A DNA stretch of 64,000 nt, taken from Desulfofarcimen acetoxidans DSM 771 (lineage in GTDB: Bacteria > Bacillota > Desulfotomaculia > Desulfotomaculales > Desulfofarciminaceae). Shown piece after piece: positions 34,908-43,256 of the stretch. The stretch's first letter is position 1. Every line of letters begins with the position of its first letter. The position numbers were made by a program, and so were the translations under genes. The stretch lies in assembly GCF_000024205.1 (NCBI RefSeq), contig NC_013216.1:4402001-4466000 (forward strand). The letters are read 5' to 3'. The notes under the pieces were generated by a model, which saw only the letters and a list, made by a program, of their open reading frames with translations, had not been told where the DNA came from and did not search any database.

Positions 34908-36494
34908 TCAGAGTAAAATCTTTATTTTCAGCTTATAGCATTTAAAACTCTTTTGTTTTAAACACCCGCCCAATACACCTGTTTGATAAGCCAAATGCTC
35001 AAGTACATAAAAATATAAGAAAGCAGCAAATGATATATTAGGTTTTTTAACAGAATAGTCAACTATTGAAGAGATTACTAAACTAATGGCAGCCAAATGC
35101 CATACAGGTGAATAAACAACTCCGGCTGCGAGCATTAACAGCAAATAATAACGCATTAAGTGAAACAAGATGAAGTAATATACAGACAATGTACTTCTCA
35201 AGAACGATTTCAATAACGACATATATCCAAATTCGGATCTGTACTCAGATATTTTCTTTGCTTTAGCAAATACGCCTAAAGGAAGCAGTGGAGCATTCAC
35301 CGCCAGCAGCAGCGGCTTTGTCATACATATTGCCAGTAAGAAACTCAAAAAAGACAATCCTTCATAAACCGGAACAGGAAACACCTTTTCTTTGTCACTG
35401 TGTTTTTTATATAGATCAGCTTCGGAAGTACCGTATTCCATGCGTCTTTTCAGCATTTTTGCCAATATATTTCTGTGTTTATGGGCTATAACACCCTGCG
35501 GAACATATAATAGAAAGTACCCCAGTTTTCTCATTCTCCAGCAAAAATCAACATCTTCACCTACATGCATGGACTCTTTAAAGCCGCCGGTTTGATTAAA
35601 AGCGTCTTTTTTTACAAATAAATTGCAGGAAGGAACATAAAAGTTTGTTTTTGCATCCCTTTCAAATAAAACGCGTTTCCCCATATTGAGCGAAGAACAC
35701 GCGGCCTCATATTTATCGAGACAGGAACTATTATAATAACTGTTTACAAAACCGCCTACAGCTCCGACACCCTCAAATGCAAAATAAGGAAGCAATTCTT
35801 TAATCCAACCGGGACTTACAGTACAATCACTGTCCAAAAAGGCTATTATTTCTCCTTTAGCTTCTTTAACCCCAATATTCCTGCAGGCGGAAGCGCCTTT
35901 TGATTTAGGCAGGCTAATCAGTTTTACATTATAAGAAGCAATAATATCTCCGGTACTGTCCGTAGAACCATCATCAACAACAATTATTTCCATTTTTTCT
36001 TTTGGGTAATTAAGGACCTTTAAGGAATCCAAGCAATCACGAATTTCCCCCGGCCTGTTTTTAACCGGGATAACCACAGTTACAGTGGGTAAAATTTCGT
36101 CATAACCGGAAGCACTTATAGAATTCTTGAAAGAACCGTTTTGGCCATGCGGCAAGTGGCCGTTACATTGCTTTAGAGCATCGCAATGTTCTAAGCGCCC
36201 AGGGTTATTACTTAAATATTCATTACATCTTTTATATTGAATGGAGAGGTAGCCCTTAGCAACAAGAGTTAACAGAATACTAGTTACAGATTTCCTTTCA
36301 GATACCGGCTTATCCTTAATAAGTTCAAAAAGGTCTTGTCCCTCACTGATTTTTTTTATAAGCCCATACAAAGCCGGGCTTATACGCAGAACCCGTACCG
36401 GTGTTTCAGATATCAAAGAAAACGCGTTATCATTTGTTCTTAATAACACTCCTTTAGCTAAGCTAAAGTTTAAAGAGTTTAACAAAGAAATCAT
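34908..36494 (-). CDS. mftF: Mycofactocin glycosyltransferase MftF
   Basis: 528 aa from ATG 36494, preceded by CCGGAGATATAGGA; a longer start at 36530 would overlap mftC and lacks a site. An N-terminal about 100-residue region (LNSLNFSLAKGVLLRTND..) is characteristic of MftF. A GT2 domain follows (TVVIPVKNRPGEIRDCLDSL.., VVDDGSTDSTGDII, FLDSDCTVSPGW with the DxD motif, and GEDVDFCWRMRKLG), then three to four membrane helices. MftF adds a glucose chain to the peptide-derived cofactor. The C-terminus is Cys/Lys-rich. Located directly downstream of mftC. Confidence 0.9.
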   Translation of the reverse strand: MISLLNSLNFSLAKGVLLRTNDNAFSLISETPVRVLRISPALYGLIKKISEGQDLFELIKDKPVSERKSVTSILLTLVAKGYLSIQYKRCNEYLSNNPGRLEHCDALKQCNGHLPHGQNGSFKNSISASGYDEILPTVTVVIPVKNRPGEIRDCLDSLKVLNYPKEKMEIIVVDDGSTDSTGDIIASYNVKLISLPKSKGASACRNIGVKEAKGEIIAFLDSDCTVSPGWIKELLPYFAFEGVGAVGGFVNSYYNSSCLDKYEAACSSLNMGKRVLFERDAKTNFYVPSCNLFVKKDAFNQTGGFKESMHVGEDVDFCWRMRKLGYFLLYVPQGVIAHKHRNILAKMLKRRMEYGTSEADLYKKHSDKEKVFPVPVYEGLSFLSFLLAICMTKPLLLAVNAPLLPLGVFAKAKKISEYRSEFGYMSLLKSFLRSTLSVYYFILFHLMRYYLLLMLAAGVVYSPVWHLAAISLVISSIVDYSVKKPNISFAAFLYFYVLEHLAYQTGVLGGCLKQKSFKCYKLKIKILL

Positions 36495-36508
36495 TCCTAT
36501 ATCTCCGG

Positions 36509-37522
36509 TTATTGTATTTGCTGAATACATTCCGGGTCACTGCAATTTAAACTGTTTCTCAGGAAAAAGGCAACCGCCGGACAACCCCCATGACAAGTAT
36601 TAAATCTCGGACAGGTTTGACAGGATTCAATCCTTAAATCTCTTAAAGTTTTGAATATAGCGGCATTTTTCCATATTTCCCCTAAAGATTGTTTTATAAT
36701 ATTGCCGGCATAAAAATATTCCTCCTGGAGAAACGCGCAGGGATAAACATTTCCGTCCGGAGTGACACTGCAGGTCATTTTTGCAGCCCCGCACATATTC
36801 AGTCCTAAATTTTTTCTTTCCCCGGCTGTGATGGAGAAAAATGAATCACCGGTCAAAACGTCTTTATTATTTCCTAAAAATTCTGACAGTTCTATGATCT
36901 GTTCCCTGGTTAAGTAATAATCCTCCCAGACATCTTTCGCCCGGCCGGAAGGTCTGAATCTGGACAGTCTGGTTTTAGCCTTGTAATATTTGCCCATTTT
37001 ATAGATATCAAGCATCTCTTTAAAATTAAGCCTGGTAACCACAGTATTGATACTCAAGTTTTTAAAATTATACTTATTCAATAAATCTATCCCGTGAACG
37101 GCTTTTTTAAAGACACCTTCTCCGCGGATTCTGTCATTTGTTTCCGGACAGGCTCCGTCAACGCTAACTTGAATATAAGTCAAATCCATTTGAGCTAATC
37201 TGGAGGCCAAATAATCGTCAATTAAGGTACCGTTTGTACTTACACAGGTGACAATACCCTTCTTGTGGCAATAATCAAGTATGTCCATGATGTCTTCCCG
37301 CCAAAAGGGTTCTCCACCACCCAGGTTTACTTGAAAAACTTTTATATTATCCAAATCATCAATGAATTGCTTACACTGAGTTAAATTCATATCATTATCA
37401 CAGTCAGTCAGTATGTTGGCTGACAAACAATGGCAGCAGGATAAATTACAGCGGCGGGTTATCTCCCAAGTTACATTAACAGGTGCGGAAAGATTCTTTT
37501 TATACAGGTAATCTTCTTTCAA
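36509..37522 (-). CDS. mftC: Mycofactocin radical SAM maturase MftC
   Basis: 337 aa. Radical SAM cluster motif CX3CX2C at Cys25, Cys29 and Cys32 (WEITRRCNLSCCHC), followed by GGEPFWRED. C-terminal SPASM domain with Cys residues at CGAAKMTCSV.., YPCAF, ESCQTCPRFNTCHGGCPAV and a final NCSDPEC for two auxiliary Fe-S clusters. MftC decarboxylates and cyclises the C-terminal Val-Tyr of MftA, guided by MftB. Overlaps mftB by 23 bases. Confidence 0.93.
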   Translation of the reverse strand: MKEDYLYKKNLSAPVNVTWEITRRCNLSCCHCLSANILTDCDNDMNLTQCKQFIDDLDNIKVFQVNLGGGEPFWREDIMDILDYCHKKGIVTCVSTNGTLIDDYLASRLAQMDLTYIQVSVDGACPETNDRIRGEGVFKKAVHGIDLLNKYNFKNLSINTVVTRLNFKEMLDIYKMGKYYKAKTRLSRFRPSGRAKDVWEDYYLTREQIIELSEFLGNNKDVLTGDSFFSITAGERKNLGLNMCGAAKMTCSVTPDGNVYPCAFLQEEYFYAGNIIKQSLGEIWKNAAIFKTLRDLRIESCQTCPRFNTCHGGCPAVAFFLRNSLNCSDPECIQQIQ

Positions 37523-37754
37523 GAAGAAACCCCCTCTTTACCAGTGTTTTCAATACAGTTTCTGTATTTTGTTTTGCAGAATTCTCACCGGGGAACTCAA
37601 ACACACCGTTTTTGTTTATAATAAACTCCTGCTCAAGCAATCCTTTAGCTTTCACGAAATTCAACTTGGTGGTTTTTGTATTGTAAAAAAGCAGGCCAAA
37701 GGATTCTTTTCTTGCGTTATAGCCGGGGGCCAAGCAATAACAAACTTTATCCAT
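37500..37754 (-). CDS. mftB: Mycofactocin peptide chaperone MftB (RRE/PqqD-like)
   Basis: 84 aa, ribosome site AGGTGATT. PqqD-like winged-helix recognition element: YCLAPGYNARKESFGLLFYN, two beta strands, then a helix ending LKTLVKRGFLLERRLPV. It binds the MftA leader and presents it to MftC, whose gene overlaps its end. Short length and position between Etf and mftC genes match MftB. Confidence 0.9.
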   Translation of the reverse strand: MDKVCYCLAPGYNARKESFGLLFYNTKTTKLNFVKAKGLLEQEFIINKNGVFEFPGENSAKQNTETVLKTLVKRGFLLERRLPV

Positions 37755-37773
37755 GCATAATCACCTGATTTTC

Positions 37774-38655
37774 CTAAATGTTTCGTATAAATAAATCTTT
37801 CTTTACCAAAAAGTCTAATATGCTTTCAGCCGCTTCTGCCGGATTCTTGCTTTTAACAACAGAAACTTTTTTTTCAGCCATTCCTCCGGAAATCATCTGA
37901 GAAACTCTTTCGTGAGCAGGCAATGAATTATCCGGGGTAAAAATTACGCGTTGATCAGGTCGCAGCGGCTTAATCTCGAAACCGGAGCCGGATTCTTGAT
38001 TACAGGCCGGCAGCATACGAAAAGCTTCCGGTGGGATATCCGCGGTATTTATACTGCTTTGATGCGCACTTATCCAGGAAGCAAGGGAACATTCCCGTGG
38101 TTCGTTAATTGAAACATCAACTGTTGCTATAGAAGGAGCATTACATTCCAAAGACTGCCTTTTGCCTTTTTCCAGCCTGCGCTGTGCCGTTATCTTTCGC
38201 GCTTCATCTACCCGCAGGTTTGTTACAGCTGTGATGAGAGGCAAAGCCAGATATTCGGCGATCCAAGCCGGAACCTGATCTATTTCAAAAGAACTTCCGG
38301 TATCACCGCAAAGTACCAGGTCATATTTATTTGCCTTAATATATTGCGCCAACACATGGGCGGTTATCGACGGCGGGACTTCCTCCGCCTGATTACTGCT
38401 CCTGATTCTATATACCCGGTCAACACCCATGCCAAGGCACTCACGCAGTGTATCTTCAACAGAAATGTCACCTACGCTAAATACCGTTACCCGCCCTTTC
38501 ATTGCCTCCCGGATACGCAAAGCTTCTTCAACAGCTCGCAAAGCAGCAGGATCAGTAATGTAAACCAATCGTTTTTTGTCCACTTGTCCGGTTAAGGCAT
38601 TGACCTCTACTGACGCAAGATCAGGAACCCGTTTTACATAGACCGCTATGTTCAT
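37774..38655 (-). CDS. etfB: Electron transfer flavoprotein beta subunit (FixA-like)
   Basis: 293 aa, longer than the usual about 260. Opens IAVYVKRVPDLASVEVNALTG, with ITDPAALRAVEEALRIRE and an adenine-nucleotide pocket region (YDLVLCGDTGSSFEIDQVPAWIAEYL). The canonical recognition loop of EtfB, normally EPRYPSL, reads EPRECSL here, so the partner-docking surface may be altered. Forms the Etf heterodimer with the EtfA encoded upstream. It precedes mftB by 19 bases, inside the mycofactocin operon. Confidence 0.88.
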   Translation of the reverse strand: MNIAVYVKRVPDLASVEVNALTGQVDKKRLVYITDPAALRAVEEALRIREAMKGRVTVFSVGDISVEDTLRECLGMGVDRVYRIRSSNQAEEVPPSITAHVLAQYIKANKYDLVLCGDTGSSFEIDQVPAWIAEYLALPLITAVTNLRVDEARKITAQRRLEKGKRQSLECNAPSIATVDVSINEPRECSLASWISAHQSSINTADIPPEAFRMLPACNQESGSGFEIKPLRPDQRVIFTPDNSLPAHERVSQMISGGMAEKKVSVVKSKNPAEAAESILDFLVKKDLFIRNI

Positions 38656-38673
38656 TTGATAGCCTCCTGGAAT

Positions 38674-38946
38674 TCAAGACTGCCGGAAGCAGACCCCAAA
38701 ACCGCCTCTGGGATAATTCCAATTAATTGCTTTTTGTTCACAGGAAATATAGCAGGTACCGCATTCCAAACAACCTTCATGATTGTGAAAAAGCTCAGCT
38801 TCTAACAGCAAGAATAATCCCGCCGGACATAAAAACAGGCACGCTCTGCTTTGACATTTGACGCACTTGCTTTTGTCTATGCTAATATGGGAATTTTTAT
38901 CTATCTTAAATCTTAGCCGGTTTAATTTTTCCTGAACATTTACCAT
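38674..38946 (-). CDS. fixX: FixX-type ferredoxin-like protein
   Basis: 90 aa. Two Cys clusters, KCVKCQSRACLFLCPAG and CLECGTCYISCEQ, fit a ferredoxin-like Fe-S domain of the FixX family that serves Etf:quinone oxidoreductase. Starts seven bases inside fixC, so it is coupled to it. Passes electrons between the flavin of FixC and quinone or another acceptor. Confidence 0.88.
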   Translation of the reverse strand: MVNVQEKLNRLRFKIDKNSHISIDKSKCVKCQSRACLFLCPAGLFLLLEAELFHNHEGCLECGTCYISCEQKAINWNYPRGGFGVCFRQS

Positions 38947-40259
38947 CCCAGAGCCCTGCCTCCTTCAAACAAGTCCAAAGCAATCTTCAACCAGCTTGCT
39001 TTAGAATCTTTGACTTGTGAAGAAAGATTCCCCACCAGCTTTTGTTTTGAGCTTTCACCGTGTGCAAATAATTTTTCCATAGAGCAGCAGATAATTTCCG
39101 GATATAGGTTTTGAAAACGACGGTTGTTTAAAATGTCAGTTGCATTTTGAAAATTCTTAAAATCAGTTAAAACATGTTTTTCTTTTAACAAGAGCTCATA
39201 TTTCGCTAATGTGGAAACGGAATACTCCTTCTTTTTAATAGCTTCTATCGCTGTCTCAGCAGCAGCCTCACCCGAAATCATGGCATAATTTATTCCCTGC
39301 AGATAGTATCCGGTTGCCAGAACCATACCTGCCGCATCACCGGCAACCAGCAAACCCGGCGCGAATAACTTGGGAAACATCTTCCATCCACCTTCCGGGA
39401 TCATGTGAGCAGAATATTCTTTAGCTAAACCGCCTCGCACCAGGGGTCTGACAGAAGGATGACTTTTAAGCTTCTCCAATAATTCATAAGGCCTGATCCT
39501 ATTTTCCAGCATAGAGGATACTTGCATTATTACGCCAATTGAAAGACTGTCTTCATTGGTATATAAAAAACCGCCTCCGGTCGCTTCTCCGGTTACACTG
39601 CCAACAAATTCGTGGGTTACTCCCTCATTGCCGCTCAGTTGAAACCTCTCTTCAATAGTCTGCCTGTCCAGAGCAATGATTTCTTTAATCCCTAAAGATA
39701 ATTCATTGGCCTTTAATTCACGTTGCAATCCTGCCTCTCTGGCTAAGAAAGAATTCACACCGTCAGCTGCAATAACAATATCGGCATATAGCTCACCCTT
39801 GTCCCGACGTGTCCGCACACCTTTAATTACACCGTTTTCTTTGATAAGACCGTCTACAACGGTACCAGAAATGATTAAAGCTCCCGCTTCTTCAGCTTTT
39901 AGAGCCAGCCAGCGATCGAACTTGGGCCGTATAACGGTAAAGGCATTATAGGGAGGCAATCCCATATTTTCGCTTTTGAAATCAATAGAAGTTAAGGCAT
40001 GCTCGGACATAAACCCGAGCACCTTGCGTGTAATATAACGTTCAATCGGCGCATCAAGCCAAAAACCGGGATGCAATCGTTCCAATAACCGCGTGCCGTA
40101 TAAAGCGGCACCGGAGACATTTTTAGCACCCGGGTATTCACCTCGCTCCAGCACAACAACTCTCATACCGGCCCTGGCTAATACCAGGGCGGCTGTTGTT
40201 CCCGCCGGCCCGCCGCCAACTACAATTGCATCAAATTGCTTCACTGGCTTCACTCTCAA
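38940..40259 (-). CDS. fixC: FixC-type Etf:quinone oxidoreductase
   Basis: 439 aa. FAD-binding GGGPAGTTAALVLARAG at residue about 15 and a GDAAGMV motif in the C-terminal half (LLVAGDAAGMVLATGYYLQGINYAMISGE), standard for the geranylgeranyl-reductase/FixC family. FixC takes electrons from EtfAB and, with FixX, reduces membrane quinone. In this operon it probably drains electrons from the mycofactocin redox pool. Overlaps the etfA stop region by 29 bases. Confidence 0.9.
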   Translation of the reverse strand: MRVKPVKQFDAIVVGGGPAGTTAALVLARAGMRVVVLERGEYPGAKNVSGAALYGTRLLERLHPGFWLDAPIERYITRKVLGFMSEHALTSIDFKSENMGLPPYNAFTVIRPKFDRWLALKAEEAGALIISGTVVDGLIKENGVIKGVRTRRDKGELYADIVIAADGVNSFLAREAGLQRELKANELSLGIKEIIALDRQTIEERFQLSGNEGVTHEFVGSVTGEATGGGFLYTNEDSLSIGVIMQVSSMLENRIRPYELLEKLKSHPSVRPLVRGGLAKEYSAHMIPEGGWKMFPKLFAPGLLVAGDAAGMVLATGYYLQGINYAMISGEAAAETAIEAIKKKEYSVSTLAKYELLLKEKHVLTDFKNFQNATDILNNRRFQNLYPEIICCSMEKLFAHGESSKQKLVGNLSSQVKDSKASWLKIALDLFEGGRALGW

Positions 40260-41259
40260 TCAGCCTTGTTTTTGATAAAGCAAAGGCTTTTATTTTTTCA
40301 ATCAAAGCTGGCAAAACTTCAAGTACATCTCCCATAACAGCCAAATCCGCTATCTGCATGATTGGTGCCTGGGCGTCCTTGTTAATGGCAACAATATATT
40401 TAGAATCCTTAATACCCATGATGTGCTGGACAGCACCGGAAATACCAAAGGCCAGGTATAATTCGGGACTGACCGTTTTTCCGGTCATTCCAATCATGCG
40501 TTCAGCCGGCAGCCAGCCTTTGTCCACGGTAGGCCTGGAGCCTCCGACGGTTGCTCCTAAAATCTCTGCCAGCTGCCAAATTAAATGAAATGAGTTTTTA
40601 TTGCACATACCATGACCACAGGACATAACAAAATCTGACTCAGTTAAATCAATTTCACGAAAATCAGCAGCTACCGTCTCAATATGACGAGGATAACGGT
40701 CTCCCGGCAATATCGTTTCAATTTTTATCAATTCTGCATCACGGGCGTCATCCGGGCTTTCCAATCCTCTGATTTTGGGCAGAAAGCCAAGTATCGCAGT
40801 TTCATCTATTCCAACTATCCTGCTTGACATAGCTAACCCGTTATACACCAGACCTGTCACTTCAAAGCGATTGTTATCCGTGGGCTTTAATGCCGCACAA
40901 GCAGAAAACAAATGAGTTTTTAAGCGGGCGGCCAGCCGCGCAGACAGATCCTTCCCGTTAAAAGTCATTCCGCAAATAATGAATAAAGGTCTGTGCTTTT
41001 TTGCCAATTCTGAAATTGTATCCACACAGGCTTTTGCATTATAATGTTCTAATTCTTTATGATCGGCTATGTAGACACGCTCCGCACCATAAGAAGCCAG
41101 TGACTTTTCCAGGCCTTCTGTTTTATAGCCAGCTAAAACAGCACACACCTTAATTCCGTCTCTTTGTGCCGCTGTTTTGGCAACACCCAGCAACTCCTTC
41201 GTTAAATCAGTCATGTCAGCATGGTTTTGTTCAGCAACAACCCAAATTTCCTGCCCCAT
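40231..41259 (-). CDS. etfA: Electron transfer flavoprotein alpha subunit (FixB-like)
   Basis: 342 aa. C-terminal FAD domain intact: SRPTVDKGWLPAERMIGMTGKTVSPELY.., LAFGISGAVQHIMGIKDSKYIVAINKDAQAPIM. N-terminal domain begins IWVVAEQNHADMTDLTKELLG. Carries the electron-transferring FAD and pairs with the EtfB encoded four genes downstream; splitting of etfA and etfB by fixC and fixX is the fix-type arrangement in altered order. Starts on the last base of the OYE gene. Confidence 0.9.
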   Translation of the reverse strand: MGQEIWVVAEQNHADMTDLTKELLGVAKTAAQRDGIKVCAVLAGYKTEGLEKSLASYGAERVYIADHKELEHYNAKACVDTISELAKKHRPLFIICGMTFNGKDLSARLAARLKTHLFSACAALKPTDNNRFEVTGLVYNGLAMSSRIVGIDETAILGFLPKIRGLESPDDARDAELIKIETILPGDRYPRHIETVAADFREIDLTESDFVMSCGHGMCNKNSFHLIWQLAEILGATVGGSRPTVDKGWLPAERMIGMTGKTVSPELYLAFGISGAVQHIMGIKDSKYIVAINKDAQAPIMQIADLAVMGDVLEVLPALIEKIKAFALSKTRLIESEASEAI

Positions 41260-43244
41260 TACGGCCTCCTTCTTAAACCCGGCTCATATAAGTTCCTGGC
41301 CACTCTGTGTCCCTCTGAAATTGCGGCATCAACACGCCGGGGAGCCAGACAATCGCCTATGCGGTACAATTTTGCCACCCTGCCTTTCAGGGAAAAATAC
41401 AGATCATCATTGACCCGGTGTGCAGCGGCTAATATTATATTATCAACTTCCTGCCACACTGCCACTTGACCGGAATAATTGTGGATTGCCTGCACAGTGT
41501 TGCCGTCAATAGCAATAACCGACACGTTGGGAGTCAAGGCAATACCTTTTTTCCTCGCCCGGCGATACCACAATTCAAGGTCCAGACTACGACCCAAACC
41601 TTGCCCCGCATAGAGAGAGGGAGTTAATATCTCCACCTTTTTCCCCCTGTCGGCCAAAAGCTCCGCCGCCCCTGAAGCCTGGTGAAAACCAAGCTGATCC
41701 ACCATAATGATCCTGCCACCCAAAACCAAATCTTCTGTGAGCAACTGCCAAACAGTAAATACATTTTCCTGATTAAAACCCGGCATGGGAGGACGCTGCG
41801 GCAGAGAACCTGTTGCAACTATAACACAATCAGGCTTCTCATTCAGAATGTACTCCGCATCTGCCTCGCTGCCCAGTCTTAAATCCACCCCGCTTGTTTT
41901 TAAGTCGTTTAACAGATTCCTAATTACATCTCCAAATTCCGCCCTGTAAGGAAGTTTGGCGGCAAATCTAACCTGACCGCCCGGTTCGGCTTCCTTTTCC
42001 AAAAGAATTACCTCATGACCAAGCAAAGCCGCGGTTTTAGCTGCTTCCATACCTGCCGGACCGGCACCGACAACTATAACCCGCTTACTCTTTACAGCAG
42101 GTTTCAGGGTACCTGCGCCCCAGAATTTTTCCTTACCAACGGACGGGTTCTGCAAACAGCCTATTTCCCTGTTAAGGCCAACTCTGCCAATGCAATCCTG
42201 ATTGCAGGAAAGACACATGCGAATGCTTTGAGCTTTTCCGTTAAAGGCTTTATTGGCAAACTCGGGATCGGCTATCTGAGCTCGCACCATACCGATCATA
42301 TCCGCGTGACCGTCCCGCAAAATTTGCTCGGCCTGTGCCGGGTCTTTAATCCGCCCTACCGCGATAACCGGTATTTTGACGGCTTGTCTGACGGCGGAAG
42401 ACATGTATACGCTGTAACCGGGCGGCATACACATATTGCCTTCCACCAGGTACAGATTACGTGTTGCGATGCCCACACTGGTATTTATATAATCGAAAAA
42501 TCCTGTCTCATCAATCCCGCGGGCGATTTCCACCGTATCCGCCAGCGTAAGCCCCCCGTCAACAAATTCGTCTCCGGACAAGCGCAAACCCATGATAAAA
42601 TCTTTCCCCACCACTTTACGCACAGCCTCCGCAGTTTCACAAAGCAAGCGCATTCTGTTTTCCAGGCTGCCGCCATATTCGTCCCTGCGATGGTTGGTCA
42701 GGGGAGACAAAAACTGTCGCAAGATTGACGAGTGAGATCCCTGAAACTCTAAGCCGTCAAACCCACCGGCTTTAACAAACCCGGCTGATTTTGCATAACC
42801 CTCGACTAAACTATTAATGTCATATTTATCCATTTCCTTCGGCACTTCTCTGAAAAGAGGATCGGGCAGCGGTGAAGGTGCCCAAACCGGCAGCTTAGTA
42901 TGCATACTGCAGCCCTGGTTCCCGTTATGGTTAAGCTGGGCAAATATTTTTGTTCCGTAACGGTGAACCAGGCCGGTAACAAAACGATATCTCGGAATCG
43001 CCTTTTCTTCAAAAGCATCAATCAGTTTTTCGTAAGCACGATCCGTCGGGTGAACAGACAGTTCCTCCGTGATTATTAATCCGGCCCCGCCTTTAGCCCT
43101 CTCAGCGTAATAATACGCCTGCTTTTCACCCGGAAGATTGTTCTCTGTCAAATTCGTCAGATGCGCGGTGAACACTACCCTGTTGGGCATCACTACATTG
43201 CCGATTTTTATTGGGGAAAATAAAAGCTGATATTGTTTTGACAT
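41259..43244 (-). CDS. FadH/OYE-family Fe-S flavoenzyme, mycofactocin-associated (second copy)
   Basis: 661 aa. N-terminal Old Yellow Enzyme TIM barrel (LLFSPIKIGNVVMPNRV..), Fe-S Cys set CLSCNQDCIG..IGC, and C-terminal FAD/NAD domain (VVGAGPAGMEAAKTAALLG..). Same layout as 2,4-dienoyl-CoA reductase and trimethylamine dehydrogenase. OYE-type oxidoreductases are recurrent partners in mycofactocin loci of anaerobes. They might reduce or re-oxidise the cofactor or act on a substrate; which is unknown. The gene lies 12 bases after its paralogue and touches etfA. Confidence 0.88.
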   Translation of the reverse strand: MSKQYQLLFSPIKIGNVVMPNRVVFTAHLTNLTENNLPGEKQAYYYAERAKGGAGLIITEELSVHPTDRAYEKLIDAFEEKAIPRYRFVTGLVHRYGTKIFAQLNHNGNQGCSMHTKLPVWAPSPLPDPLFREVPKEMDKYDINSLVEGYAKSAGFVKAGGFDGLEFQGSHSSILRQFLSPLTNHRRDEYGGSLENRMRLLCETAEAVRKVVGKDFIMGLRLSGDEFVDGGLTLADTVEIARGIDETGFFDYINTSVGIATRNLYLVEGNMCMPPGYSVYMSSAVRQAVKIPVIAVGRIKDPAQAEQILRDGHADMIGMVRAQIADPEFANKAFNGKAQSIRMCLSCNQDCIGRVGLNREIGCLQNPSVGKEKFWGAGTLKPAVKSKRVIVVGAGPAGMEAAKTAALLGHEVILLEKEAEPGGQVRFAAKLPYRAEFGDVIRNLLNDLKTSGVDLRLGSEADAEYILNEKPDCVIVATGSLPQRPPMPGFNQENVFTVWQLLTEDLVLGGRIIMVDQLGFHQASGAAELLADRGKKVEILTPSLYAGQGLGRSLDLELWYRRARKKGIALTPNVSVIAIDGNTVQAIHNYSGQVAVWQEVDNIILAAAHRVNDDLYFSLKGRVAKLYRIGDCLAPRRVDAAISEGHRVARNLYEPGLRRRP

Positions 43245-43256
43245 ATATACGGCTCC

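Noticed and set aside
42015-42728. 237-aa + strand ORF
   Set aside because: Antisense to an intact OYE-family gene with strong domain motifs; no ribosome site.
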